The notes under the pieces were generated by a model. It searched no databases. It was not told the origin of the DNA and saw only the letters and a program-made list of their open reading frames with translations. The translations under genes and the position numbers were made by a program. Below, in pieces: positions 27,595 through 36,489 of a DNA stretch of 60,967 nt (positions within the stretch are counted from its first letter, which is position 1; every line of letters starts with the position of its first letter). Origin of the DNA: Flavobacteriia bacterium (GTDB lineage Bacteria > Bacteroidota > Bacteroidia > Flavobacteriales_D > Crocinitomicaceae); NCBI GenBank assembly GCA_947464135.1, contig CANHVK010000005.1, positions 1-60,967 of the forward strand. The letters are read 5' to 3'.

Positions 27595-28089
27595 TTAAAC
27601 TAAATATGCAAAATAATCACTTTGAGTTAAATCCATTTCAACTCTTTCCTGAATGGTTGTAGTTAGAGTTATCCCAACAAAATCGGCTTTAATTGGATAT
27701 CTACGGTGACGTCTATCTACCAAAGATACTGTTTTAATCGCTTTTGAAGGTTGCTCTAATAATTTCATAAGTGCATATTGCATTGTTTTTCCAGAATTTA
27801 AAACATCATCCACAAGCACGATAAAAGCACCATTCAATAAATTATTTTCTATTGAGATATTTACTGGAAACTCTAACGGATTTTCTTTGTTCAAGCTAAT
27901 TTCAAAAATAATTACTTCTAAATCAGAATTTTCACTAATTATATTTCCTAATAAGTCTGCTAGAATTTTACCATTTCCACATATCCCACCAACGTATATT
28001 TTTTTTTCACCGTATGAATTTTCTATAATTTGATGAGCCAATCTGTTGATTTTCTGATCAATTTGAGTTTTATTTAATACAACCTGCAT
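27595..28089 (-). CDS. phosphoribosyltransferase (PyrR/Hpt-like)
   Basis: A 164-residue type I PRTase. The PRPP-binding loop is VLVDDVLNSGKT (residues 91-102), preceded by the KIYVGGICGNG loop and followed by SLVDRRHRRYPIKADFVG, the pattern of PyrR and hypoxanthine PRTases. It could be a uracil/purine PRTase or a PyrR regulator. No pyr gene or recognisable attenuator is nearby. It is the first gene of the murQ-trmD operon; the nucleobase substrate cannot be read from the sequence. Confidence 0.75.
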   Translation of the reverse strand: MQVVLNKTQIDQKINRLAHQIIENSYGEKKIYVGGICGNGKILADLLGNIISENSDLEVIIFEISLNKENPLEFPVNISIENNLLNGAFIVLVDDVLNSGKTMQYALMKLLEQPSKAIKTVSLVDRRHRRYPIKADFVGITLTTTIQERVEMDLTQSDYFAYLV

Positions 28090-28108
28090 ATTTCACATTT
28101 TTCCATAT

Positions 28109-28116
28109 CAAATATA
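28109..28116 (-). promoter_or_regulatory. candidate promoter of the PRTase-murQ-trmD operon
   Basis: TATATTTG on the minus strand matches TAnnTTTG exactly, 19 bases before the ATG at 28089. No clear -33 element at the usual spacing is seen, so only the -7 box supports it. Confidence 0.4.
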
Positions 28117-28180
28117 AAGCTTCAAATTCAAATAATTCTACAATGAAACATAATTTAAGCTACTTTGTTAATATTGTACT

Positions 28181-29638
28181 ATGAAAACAGCGATTGTTAT
28201 TGGAAGTGGTGTAGCTGGAATCGCTACTTCAATAAGACTTCAACTAAAAGGTTACCAAACAACCGTTTTAGAAAAAAACAGTTATTTAGGTGGAAAACTT
28301 ACAGAAATTCAATTAGGGAATTTCAGATTCGATGCAGGTCCTTCCCTATTCACATCTCCTAATCTTATTGAAGAACTTTTTCATATTTCAAAAAAAAATA
28401 TGACCGATTATTTTGATTACGAAACTTGTGATATAAGCTGTAATTATTTCTTTGACGATAAAACTCACCTTACTTTTTATGCTGATAAACAAAAACTTAA
28501 AAATGAAATAGAATCTAAACTAAATGTAAGTTTTAAACCTTTAGAAAAATATTTGAAATTATCGGAATACAAATATGAAGCTACAAAACCAATTTTTTTA
28601 GAAAAATCATTACATAAAACTTCAACCTATTTTTCCAAAAAATTGATTAAATGTATACAAGCAATTCCAAAGCTTAACCTGTTTGAATCACTCGATAAAA
28701 CAAATAATAAAGCCCTTAACCATCCTAAACTTATACAAATTTTTAATCGATACGCCACTTATAATGGCTCTTCTCCTTATTTAGCATCTGGAATCTTATC
28801 GTTAATTCCACACTTAGAGTTAAATCAGGGATCTTTTTTTCCAAAGAGTGGAATGCATTCAATTACAAAAGCATTAACAAAACTTGCTACTGACTTAGGT
28901 GTTCAGTTTATTACGAATATCTCTGTAAATGAATTAACTAAAAAAGATGAAATTATACATTCTGTAAAAACTAATAATGGCGAATACCAAGCTGATATTA
29001 TTGTTTGTAATGCAGATGTTAAAACGGCATATGATACATTTTTGAACAAATTCAATAAACCCTATAAAATTTTGGAACAAGAAAGATCTAGTTCTGGGAT
29101 TATTTTTTATTGGGGTATCAATAAGAAATTTTCAAATTTAGACCTACACAACATTTTATTTTCAAGCAATTACAAAGAAGAATTTAATCATATTTTCAAC
29201 TTAAAATCTATTTATTTTGACCCAACAGTTTACATAAATATTACATCTAAGAAAAATAAAGATGATGCCCCTGAAAATGCTGAAAATTGGTTTGTTATGG
29301 TAAATGTTCCATCAGATGAAAATCATAATTGGGAAGAAATCAGATTGATTACAAGAAAAAATATCATAAACAAAATCAATAAAGTTTTAGATACGAACAT
29401 TGAAGACTATATTATTGAAGAAGATTACCTTGATCCAACTCGTATACAAATTAGAACTTCTAGTGCAGGTGGAGCTTTATACGGTAGTAGTTCTAATTCA
29501 AGAAACGCTGCATTTTTTAGACATCCAAACTTTTCAGAAATTAAGAATTTATTTTTTGTTGGTGGAAGCGTACATCCAGGTGGTGGTATCCCACTTTGTT
29601 TAAATTCTGCAAAAATCGCTACTGAACTAATAGATTAA
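28181..29638 (+). CDS. phytoene desaturase-like FAD enzyme (CrtI/CrtD family)
   Basis: A 485-residue FAD-dependent oxidoreductase. The N-terminal dinucleotide motif GSGVAGIATSIRL (with VLEKNSYLGGK following) and the C-terminal FFVGGSVHPGGGIPLCLNSAKI segment are the CrtI signatures. Members desaturate phytoene to lycopene or act on hydroxylated carotenoids (CrtD). Bacteroidota carry both types and I cannot separate them without alignment. No crtB, crtE or crtY is next to it, so pigment genes must lie elsewhere. Its start is divergent from the PRTase gene; the promoter region contains TACTTTG and TAATATTG, which are imperfect. Confidence 0.85.
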   Translation: MKTAIVIGSGVAGIATSIRLQLKGYQTTVLEKNSYLGGKLTEIQLGNFRFDAGPSLFTSPNLIEELFHISKKNMTDYFDYETCDISCNYFFDDKTHLTFYADKQKLKNEIESKLNVSFKPLEKYLKLSEYKYEATKPIFLEKSLHKTSTYFSKKLIKCIQAIPKLNLFESLDKTNNKALNHPKLIQIFNRYATYNGSSPYLASGILSLIPHLELNQGSFFPKSGMHSITKALTKLATDLGVQFITNISVNELTKKDEIIHSVKTNNGEYQADIIVCNADVKTAYDTFLNKFNKPYKILEQERSSSGIIFYWGINKKFSNLDLHNILFSSNYKEEFNHIFNLKSIYFDPTVYINITSKKNKDDAPENAENWFVMVNVPSDENHNWEEIRLITRKNIINKINKVLDTNIEDYIIEEDYLDPTRIQIRTSSAGGALYGSSSNSRNAAFFRHPNFSEIKNLFFVGGSVHPGGGIPLCLNSAKIATELID

Positions 29639-29641
29639 TTA

Positions 29642-30550
29642 TCAATCAAAAAAAGTTCCAAAACCAGTAAGCTTTTTCATCCAATATTCAGATGACTCAA
29701 TTTCTGTTATGATTACACCTTTTGAAGAACTCGAATGTATCATTTTAAGGGGTTCTCCTGGCTTAGAGACAATCATTCCTACATGAGTAACTTCTTCTTT
29801 TCCACTATTAAAAAAAATCAGATCCCCTGGTAAAACATCTTCTTTATTTATTTTTTTACATGATTGATATTGATCTCTAGAGCTTCTACCTGTTTTTAAA
29901 TCGAATTTTTGATAGACATATCCAGTAAATCCAGAACAATCAAAACCATCCAGACTATCTCCTCCAAAAACATATGGAATACCGATACACTTAGTTGCTA
30001 GATCAATAATTTCAATTCTATTTTCTGCAATTTCAGAAAGTGGTTTTTCAAGTTTAATGTCTTTTTTTGTTTTTTCTTCCAACCATTTAGATTTCTTTGG
30101 GTTGAGTTTTATTCCATCAAACAACCCTTTAATAGATTTAGCTAATAAATCAGACTTTTTAACATCATTTTTTATTTTTAGCCATTCTAATTCATCATAT
30201 AAATAATCTCTTAAATTAGAAATTTCATCTTTATGTTCTAAAAATATTTTTTTAGACAATGGATTGGATTTAATAGACTTAAACAAATTGGTTGCTTCTA
30301 ACCAAGGCATTAATTCCCTCTTTCTAAATAGAAATTTATCTTGTAAATGGTATAATGAAATCGATTTATAGAAAATTGGCAACATAGATGTGTCATAATC
30401 AGGATTATTCAAAAGCTCATCAGCTTTCCAAAAAGCTAATCTATAATTCCCTTGATTGTAATAAAGAGCCATCTTTTTCATTGCCCTATCTTGAGCAAAA
30501 TAAGCATTAGATATAAAAAGAATTATAATAAAAATTTTAAACCTTTTCAT
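29642..30550 (-). CDS. exported NlpC/P60 cysteine peptidase
   Basis: A 302-residue protein with a signal peptide (MKRFKIFIIILFISNAYFA). The N-terminal ~165 residues are helical. The C-terminal NlpC/P60 domain (about 180-300) has the catalytic triad signatures FDCSGF (Cys), THVGM (His) and MIHSSSSKGV (third polar residue), after the ATKCIGIPYVFGGDS entry. Such enzymes cut D-Glu-meso-DAP or related bonds in peptidoglycan. It is convergent with the crtI-like gene (three bases apart) and divergent from ctpA. Confidence 0.88.
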   Translation of the reverse strand: MKRFKIFIIILFISNAYFAQDRAMKKMALYYNQGNYRLAFWKADELLNNPDYDTSMLPIFYKSISLYHLQDKFLFRKRELMPWLEATNLFKSIKSNPLSKKIFLEHKDEISNLRDYLYDELEWLKIKNDVKKSDLLAKSIKGLFDGIKLNPKKSKWLEEKTKKDIKLEKPLSEIAENRIEIIDLATKCIGIPYVFGGDSLDGFDCSGFTGYVYQKFDLKTGRSSRDQYQSCKKINKEDVLPGDLIFFNSGKEEVTHVGMIVSKPGEPLKMIHSSSSKGVIITEIESSEYWMKKLTGFGTFFD

Positions 30551-30658
30551 TGAAACAATTTATTTACAACTAATTTACAATTATGATGTATTTAAAATTG
30601 ATTTTCTTTTGAATAAAACCAACAAGCTAGTGTTATTAATTTATAAATTGAGTAAATT

Positions 30659-30689
30659 TTTGTTCAATAAATGAATTGAATATACTTTG
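30659..30689 (+). promoter_or_regulatory. candidate ctpA promoter
   Basis: TTTG at 30659-30662 is followed after 18 bases by TATACTTTG (30681-30689), a -7 box with one extra spacer base. A start near 30695 would leave a leader of about 35 bases. The -33 match is exact; the -7 match is imperfect. Confidence 0.45.
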
Positions 30690-30728
30690 TGTTATTTTAA
30701 TTATTTTTGGATCTAAATCTCTTTAAAT

Positions 30729-32327
30729 ATGTATAAAATATTTTTTCTTTCCTTAATAATTACGATTTTTTTTAAATTAAACGCTCAATCACAAGACATT
30801 AAACAAAGTACTCGAAAACTCGAAGAAGTTTTTACATATATAAATCATCTGTATGTTGATAATGTAGATAATAAATCACTAACAGATGCAGCTATTATTG
30901 CAACACTCGAAAAATTAGACCCACACTCAACCTATATCTCCAAAGATGAAGTAGATGATGCTAACCAAACAATTAATGGGAATTTTGTAGGTGTAGGTAT
31001 TCGTTTCCAGTTACTTAAAGACACTTTAATGGTTGTGGCTACAGTTCCTGGTGGACCTTCTGAAAAAATAGGAATCCGTGCTGGTGATAAAATCTTAAAA
31101 GTGGATGGAATAAATATTGCAAATGTCAAGTTAAAAAATTCGCAGGTAAGAGAAAAATTAATGGGTGAACTTGGAAGTAAAGTGAAAGTAGAAGTTCTTA
31201 GAAAAAACGAAGGAACTCCGTTAACTTTTACAATTACAAGAGATAAAATTCCTTTAAATTCGGTAGACTGTTATTATATGATCACTCCTACTACAGGTTA
31301 CATTAAATTGAATAGCTTTTCTCATACATCAACAGATGAAATCAAAGCCGGATTGAAAGCATTAAATCAACAAGGAATGAAAAACCTGATTCTTGATTTG
31401 CAAGATAACGGGGGGGGCGTAATGATGGCCGCAAAAAATATTTGTGATGAATTTCTTACAAACGATAAATTAGTCGTTTATTCTGAAGGAAAACATCAAC
31501 CTAGACAAGATCTAATTTGTGATACAAAAGGTTTATTTGAAAAAGGAAAACTTATTGTTTTAGTCAATGAAAATTCAGCTTCAGCAAGTGAAATCGTTAG
31601 TGGAGCTATACAAGATTGGGATAGAGGATTAATAATCGGTCGTCGAACTTTTGGTAAAGGATTGGTTCAAAGACCTATTAATTTGTCCGATGGTTCAGAA
31701 ATTCGTTTGACAATAGCACGCTATTTTACTCCAAGTGGAAGAAATATTCAAAAACCATATGAAAATAATATCGTTGAATATCACAAAGATTTCATAAAAA
31801 GATTAGCACATGGTGAACTTACATCACAAGACAGTATTAAATTTCCCGATAGCTTAAAATTTCAAACAAAAATTTCAAAAAGAACAGTTTACGGTGGAGG
31901 TGGTATAATGCCTGATATTTTTGTACCACTTGACACAAATGAATTTACACCCTATTTCAGAAAAGTATTAAATGCAGGTATTTTTAATTCATTTAGTTTA
32001 ATTTATGTTGATAATAATAGAAACTTACTTAAATCTAAATTCTCTGATTTTAATAATTTCAATAAAACATTTACCTGTGATGAATTATTTATGAATGATT
32101 TTTTTAAATATATTGAAAAAGAACAAAATGAAATTAAGTACAATGAGTCCGAATACAAGAAAAATGAACTATTATTTAAAACATTTTTAAAATCACTGAT
32201 TGCACAAAATAACTGGGGAACAACTGAGTTTTATAAAATATACAATCAAAGAAATGCAATTTTAAAAGTTGCTTTGGAAACGATTGACAACCCTAAAAAA
32301 TTTGATAAATTCGGTATTGAAAAATAA
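30729..32327 (+). CDS. S41 carboxyl-terminal processing peptidase with PDZ domain
   Basis: A 532-residue exported protease. A signal peptide of about 20 residues (FKLNAQS junction) precedes a short helical region, a PDZ domain (about 75-165, GVGIRFQLL and VPGGPSEKIGIRAGDKILKVDG) and the S41 domain. The catalytic dyad is Ser285 in the SASASE motif and Lys310 in RTFGKG, with the family motif DLQDNGGG before them. It cleaves C-terminal regions of envelope proteins. The C-terminal ~130 residues are helical. The G codons of DNGGG form an eight-G run at 31410-31417. A lipoprotein follows after five bases. Confidence 0.92.
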   Translation: MYKIFFLSLIITIFFKLNAQSQDIKQSTRKLEEVFTYINHLYVDNVDNKSLTDAAIIATLEKLDPHSTYISKDEVDDANQTINGNFVGVGIRFQLLKDTLMVVATVPGGPSEKIGIRAGDKILKVDGINIANVKLKNSQVREKLMGELGSKVKVEVLRKNEGTPLTFTITRDKIPLNSVDCYYMITPTTGYIKLNSFSHTSTDEIKAGLKALNQQGMKNLILDLQDNGGGVMMAAKNICDEFLTNDKLVVYSEGKHQPRQDLICDTKGLFEKGKLIVLVNENSASASEIVSGAIQDWDRGLIIGRRTFGKGLVQRPINLSDGSEIRLTIARYFTPSGRNIQKPYENNIVEYHKDFIKRLAHGELTSQDSIKFPDSLKFQTKISKRTVYGGGGIMPDIFVPLDTNEFTPYFRKVLNAGIFNSFSLIYVDNNRNLLKSKFSDFNNFNKTFTCDELFMNDFFKYIEKEQNEIKYNESEYKKNELLFKTFLKSLIAQNNWGTTEFYKIYNQRNAILKVALETIDNPKKFDKFGIEK

Positions 32328-32332
32328 AACTT

Positions 32333-32827
32333 ATGAAACAATTTTTATTTATTTTATGCTCTTTATATATCTTTTCATGTAACTCAAAAATTGAAAAAAA
32401 AGAAATTGTATCTAACGTTGCTTCTGAAGAATTATCAAATGAAGAATTGAAAAAAGAATTAAAAGCAATCGAAGCAGAAGAAAAAGCAAAAATTGAAGCT
32501 GAACTTAATAATAGAACTTCTATTTCGTTTGAAAAAGAAATTTACGATTTCGGAAAAGTGAAGGCAGAGACTGATAATAAATACAGATTTAAATTTACAA
32601 ATACAGGATTAAAACCTTTAATCATTTCCAATGTAAAAGCAAGTTGTGGTTGTACAACACCTTACAAACCTGAAAAACCTATTCTACCAGGAAAATCAGA
32701 TTTTATAGATGTTAATTTTCATCCTAAAGCTAGTCAATCTGGTGAAATAACGAAAACAATTACGGTAGAATCAAATACGAAAGAAAAAATCTCAGAATTA
32801 CAAATTAAAGCATTTGTAGAAAACTAA
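32333..32827 (+). CDS. DUF1573 lipoprotein
   Basis: A 164-residue lipoprotein with a short signal peptide and lipobox (YIFSC). After a charged helical linker (about 25-60, rich in Glu/Lys) comes a DUF1573 domain (about 62-160): IYDFGKVKAETDNKYRFKFTNTG, SNVKASCGCTTPYKP and DVNFHPKASQSG. The family is an Ig-like fold common in Bacteroidota outer-envelope proteins. The conserved SCGC pair is present. It starts five bases after ctpA, so the two are probably co-transcribed. Confidence 0.88.
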   Translation: MKQFLFILCSLYIFSCNSKIEKKEIVSNVASEELSNEELKKELKAIEAEEKAKIEAELNNRTSISFEKEIYDFGKVKAETDNKYRFKFTNTGLKPLIISNVKASCGCTTPYKPEKPILPGKSDFIDVNFHPKASQSGEITKTITVESNTKEKISELQIKAFVEN

Positions 32828-32913
32828 AATTACAAATAGATTATTTTGATTAATGTTGATTTTAATCATATTCTTACTTAATTATAATCAGATTAGAAAA
32901 GAAAAATTAGATT

Positions 32914-32921
32914 TAGATTTG
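32914..32921 (+). promoter_or_regulatory. -7-like box before uspA
   Basis: TAGATTTG matches TAnnTTTG and ends 19 bases before the ATG at 32941. No good -33 element at 19 bases spacing is seen (GATT there). Confidence 0.35.
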
Positions 32922-32940
32922 TATACTAATATATAAATCT

Positions 32941-33780
32941 ATGAAAACAATATTAATCCCAACAGACTTATCTCTCAACGCATCTAATGCTTTGACATAT
33001 GCAATAGAGTTATTTAGAAACTCTGAAGTAAAATTTCATATACTTCATGTATCACATCCTATTATTGAGATGCCTGGGTCTTCAATTGAATATGTTGAAC
33101 CTACTATTTTTCAAGATATTAAAACTGAAAAAAAACTCGTAAAAAAACAACTTGAAAACGTTCTTAAAGATTTAAATATTAATAAGGATGATATACATTT
33201 TGAAATAGAAAATGAAATAGGTTTTGCAAGTGATGTAATTATTTCTAAAGCAACAGAATTGAATTGCGACTTAATTATAATGGGAACTCAAGGAGCTACT
33301 GGATTAAGTCAATTTTTTATTGGATCTGTAACAGCAAACGTAATTAGAAAATCAACTGTATCAGTAATTGCAATACCTGAAAATTTCAAATTTGAAAAAT
33401 TACAGAAAATTGTTTTTGCAACTGATTATGAAGGAATATCTAATAAAAAAATATTACAACCTTTGTTTGAATTAGCAAGAAAATTTGATGCTAAAGTATT
33501 AATGTTTCACGCAATTGAAGCAAAAGAACCTATTGCTGCTTACATAGAGGAATTACAAGTATGGAAAGCAGAAAAAAACTTTCATCAAGTTAGACACACA
33601 AATAGCATAGCAACTTGTGAAAATATTCCTGATGGAATATTAGAATTTGCAGGTGAAAATGAAGCAAATCTGATAGCAATTATACCACATACATATGGTT
33701 TTTTTGAAAATTTACTTCACAATAGTGTTTCTAAACAAATTGCATTTGAAAGTAAAACTCCAATTTTAGCTCTACATTAA
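32941..33780 (+). CDS. universal stress protein with two Usp domains
   Basis: A 279-residue cytoplasmic protein made of two UspA-type domains. The first has TDLSLNASNALTYA at its N-terminus and the ATP-loop G-T-Q-G-x-x-G-x9-G-S (MGTQGATGLSQFFIGS) with SVIAIP after it. The second (from about 155) has ATDYEGISNKK and ends in TPILALH but lacks a complete second loop. Likely stress-induced ATP-binding protein; the partner is unknown. The HMA gene follows after 58 bases. Confidence 0.88.
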   Translation: MKTILIPTDLSLNASNALTYAIELFRNSEVKFHILHVSHPIIEMPGSSIEYVEPTIFQDIKTEKKLVKKQLENVLKDLNINKDDIHFEIENEIGFASDVIISKATELNCDLIIMGTQGATGLSQFFIGSVTANVIRKSTVSVIAIPENFKFEKLQKIVFATDYEGISNKKILQPLFELARKFDAKVLMFHAIEAKEPIAAYIEELQVWKAEKNFHQVRHTNSIATCENIPDGILEFAGENEANLIAIIPHTYGFFENLLHNSVSKQIAFESKTPILALH

Positions 33781-33838
33781 TCGTCTTACTCATCTTAATA
33801 TCAATTACAAAAACATAACTTAATCTAACTGTTTATTT

Positions 33839-34117
33839 ATGAAGACTGAAATTATATATATTGCAAATCTTAAGTGTAGTGGTTGTGCTACAACTATCAC
33901 CAACGAATTACTAAAACTAACAGGTGTAAAAGATGTTCAAGTTGATACTGAAAAAGATTGTATTGAAATAAATTATGAAAACATAGAAAGAAAAAAAATT
34001 ATTAGTAAACTACACGATTTAGGATATCCTGAAGCAACTGAAGAAAATGGTTTATTGCTAAAACTAAAAAGTTTCGCTAGTTGTATGATAGGACGTACTC
34101 ATAATTTGACGCATTAA
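33839..34117 (+). CDS. heavy-metal-associated (HMA) domain protein
   Basis: A 92-residue protein with the ferredoxin-like HMA fold: LKCSGCATTIT with the metal-binding Cys13 and Cys16, LTGVKDVQVDTEKDCIEINY and LHDLGYPEA. A C-terminal SFASCMIGRTH tail adds a third cysteine, a layout I recall from other Bacteroidota copies. It resembles copper chaperones. No copper ATPase is in the window. Proximity to uspA suggests a stress link only by context. Confidence 0.85.
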   Translation: MKTEIIYIANLKCSGCATTITNELLKLTGVKDVQVDTEKDCIEINYENIERKKIISKLHDLGYPEATEENGLLLKLKSFASCMIGRTHNLTH

Positions 34118-34202
34118 CTTAAATCTTATTTGATTCTTCTATCAAAAATTAAAAAAATCAACCTTTTGTATAATATTTTATTGCAAGTTTTAACAGTGTG
34201 AA

Positions 34203-34233
34203 TTTCTTTTTATGACTTAATTATTTACTTTTG
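34203..34233 (+). promoter_or_regulatory. candidate promoter of the transketolase operon
   Basis: TTTC at 34203-34206, 19 bases of spacer and TACTTTTG (34226-34233, matching TAnnTTTG). It covers the in-frame TTG at 34231, so that codon is part of the promoter and not the start. The ATG at 34252 follows 18 bases after the box. Confidence 0.55.
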
Positions 34234-34251
34234 TTCAACAAAAAATATTCA

Positions 34252-35094
34252 ATGGAAAGTCTAGAATTAAAAAGAGTTGCTTCTCAAGTAAGAAGAGATA
34301 TTGTTAGAATGGTTTCTGCTGTAAATTCGGGACATCCTGGAGGTTCTCTTGGATGTACTGATTTTCTTACGGTTCTATATTTTGATATAATGAAGCACAC
34401 TCCTACCCCTTTCGATATGGATGGTGTTAATCAAGATTTATTCTTTTTATCAAATGGTCATATCTCTCCTGTTTGGTACAGCGTATTAGCGAGAAGTGGA
34501 TACTTTCCAGTTCAAGAATTAGATGGATTTAGAAAATTAGGTTCAAAACTACAAGGTCACCCAAGTACAGATAAAAAATTACCAGGTATCAGAATGGCTT
34601 CTGGATCTCTAGGTCAAGGTTTATCTTGTGCCTTAGGTGCCGCTGAAACAAAGAAATTAAATAACGATAATTCTATTGTTTTCACTTTACACGGAGATGG
34701 TGAATTACAAGAAGGACAAGTTTGGGAAGCAGCTATGTACGCTTCTGCAAAAAAAGTAGATAACCTAATTGCTACAATTGACTACAACGGTCGCCAAATT
34801 GACGGTGATGTAGAAGATGTGCTTTCGTTAGGAAATTTAAAAGCTAAATGGGAAGCATTTGGTTGGTTAACTTTTGAAATGGATGGTCATAATATTGATG
34901 AAATAAAAAATACATTAATTGAAGCTAAAAATAATTTAGGACAAGGAAAACCAATCGTTATAATCATGAAAACTGAAATGGGTAAAGGTGTAGATTTTAT
35001 GGAAGGATCACACAAATGGCACGGAGTTGCACCAAATCCAGAACAGTTAAAAGATGCGCTTAGTCAATTAGAGGAAACTCTTGGAGATTATTAA
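34252..35094 (+). CDS. transketolase, N-terminal (TPP-binding) subunit
   Basis: A 280-residue protein corresponding to the first half of transketolase. The thiamine diphosphate motif is GDGELQEGQVWEAAM ... Asn-rich DYNGRQIDG, with HPGGSLGCTDFL and GSLGQGLS before it. I set the start at the ATG 34252, which gives MESLELKRVA; a TTG 21 bases upstream overlaps a promoter box. The reaction, transfer of a two-carbon unit in the pentose phosphate pathway, needs the partner subunit, encoded at 36490. The split form is common in Bacteroidota. Its stop codon is followed directly by a gene for a VWA protein, which separates the two halves. Confidence 0.93.
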   Translation: MESLELKRVASQVRRDIVRMVSAVNSGHPGGSLGCTDFLTVLYFDIMKHTPTPFDMDGVNQDLFFLSNGHISPVWYSVLARSGYFPVQELDGFRKLGSKLQGHPSTDKKLPGIRMASGSLGQGLSCALGAAETKKLNNDNSIVFTLHGDGELQEGQVWEAAMYASAKKVDNLIATIDYNGRQIDGDVEDVLSLGNLKAKWEAFGWLTFEMDGHNIDEIKNTLIEAKNNLGQGKPIVIIMKTEMGKGVDFMEGSHKWHGVAPNPEQLKDALSQLEETLGDY

Positions 35095-36480
35095 TTGAAA
35101 TCATTTATACTCATACTATTTTCTTTTTTTTTTCTGACTTCTTTTGGTCAAGAAAAACTAACACGTATTTTGTTTATTCTTGATGCTTCTAACAGTATGA
35201 ATGTACCTTTAGAAGTATCAAACACTCCAAGCACAGGATGGAGAGATCAAACAAGAATTGAAGTAGCAAAAGAAATTCTTGCTCAAGCTCTTGATAGTTT
35301 AAAAGGAAGTGCAAATTTAGAAATAGCTTTACGAGTATATGGACATCAATCACCTATTACCCCAACATTTCAAGATTGTAATGATACGAAACTAGAAGTT
35401 CCGTTTGGTCCTGACAATTATGACCGTATCAAAGATTTTATCAGAATTATCAGGGCAAAAGGAACAACTCCTATTGCTAGATCTTTAGAAGCAGCTGCAG
35501 AAGATTTTCCTGATTTAAATTCCAGAAATGTAATAATACTTATAACAGACGGTTTAGAAGCATGTGATAACGACCCATGTGTAATAGCTAAAAAATTACA
35601 CGATAAAAATATTGGAATCACTCCTTTTGTAATCGGTCTAGGATTAGATCTAAGTTATTTAGAACAATTCAAATGTATAGGTAGTTATTCCGAAGCTGAA
35701 TCTAAATCTGCTTTTAAAAATGCACTTAAAAGTGTTGTATCAAAAGCACTAGTTAATACTACAGTTCAAATCAATCTGAATGATATTTACGGAAAACCTT
35801 CTGAAACAGATGTTTCAATGTTTTTATATAAATCTGGTACAGATGAACTTAAATATACTTTCGTACATACGTTGAATAGATACAATAATCCAGATACCTT
35901 GATTTTAGATCCAAATATTAAATATGATTTATTGGTTAACACAACTCCTAAAATCGAATTAAAAAACATTTCAATTCGCAAAAACACTCATAATACAATA
36001 GTAGTAGATGCACCGCAAGGTTTTATTAAGACAAGACTATTAAACGGAAATAAACCACACGAAATTGAAACGAGAATAATGCTCGAAAATGAGTCTCAAA
36101 AAACATTAAATGTTCAAGATATTAACTCGATTGATAAATATATCGTCGGTAATTATACTGCAGAAGTACTCACTTTACCTAGATCATACCATAAAATTAA
36201 AGTTACCCAATCAGGTACCTATACTATTGACATTGATGCTCCAGGTACTTTTATATACAAATGTTCTAATCTAACTATTGGTCAAATATTTGTTATCAAC
36301 GAAACCGGTAAATTAGATTGGGTATGTAATTTAGACCAATTAAGTACAAATGGACAATGGTTTCTTCAACCAGGTCAATATAGAGTTGTTTACAGACAAA
36401 AAAATATAAAATCAACTGTATACACTTATTCACAAGATTTTAGAATTTATTCTAACAAAATAACATCATTAAATTTATAA
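35095..36480 (+). CDS. exported von Willebrand factor type A (VWA) protein
   Basis: A 461-residue protein with a signal peptide (MKSFILILFSFFFLTSFGQ) and a VWA domain of about 24-220. The metal-ion-dependent adhesion site is complete: D30-A-S-N-S34, a threonine in the GTTPIARS loop and ITDGLEACDNDPC (Asp). The C-terminal half is beta-rich and probably has two or three Ig-like sandwiches. The start is TTG immediately after the TAA of the transketolase N-subunit; the next in-frame ATG is at residue 35 and would destroy the MIDAS. The job is unknown; the location between two cytosolic enzyme subunits is surprising for an exported protein. Nine bases separate it from the next gene. Confidence 0.82.
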   Translation: MKSFILILFSFFFLTSFGQEKLTRILFILDASNSMNVPLEVSNTPSTGWRDQTRIEVAKEILAQALDSLKGSANLEIALRVYGHQSPITPTFQDCNDTKLEVPFGPDNYDRIKDFIRIIRAKGTTPIARSLEAAAEDFPDLNSRNVIILITDGLEACDNDPCVIAKKLHDKNIGITPFVIGLGLDLSYLEQFKCIGSYSEAESKSAFKNALKSVVSKALVNTTVQINLNDIYGKPSETDVSMFLYKSGTDELKYTFVHTLNRYNNPDTLILDPNIKYDLLVNTTPKIELKNISIRKNTHNTIVVDAPQGFIKTRLLNGNKPHEIETRIMLENESQKTLNVQDINSIDKYIVGNYTAEVLTLPRSYHKIKVTQSGTYTIDIDAPGTFIYKCSNLTIGQIFVINETGKLDWVCNLDQLSTNGQWFLQPGQYRVVYRQKNIKSTVYTYSQDFRIYSNKITSLNL

Positions 36481-36489
36481 ATTTGCATT

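Noticed and set aside
34231-34251. TTG start giving seven extra residues on the transketolase N-subunit
   Set aside because: The TTG is part of a TACTTTTG -7 box, and the ATG at 34252 gives the family's normal N-terminus.
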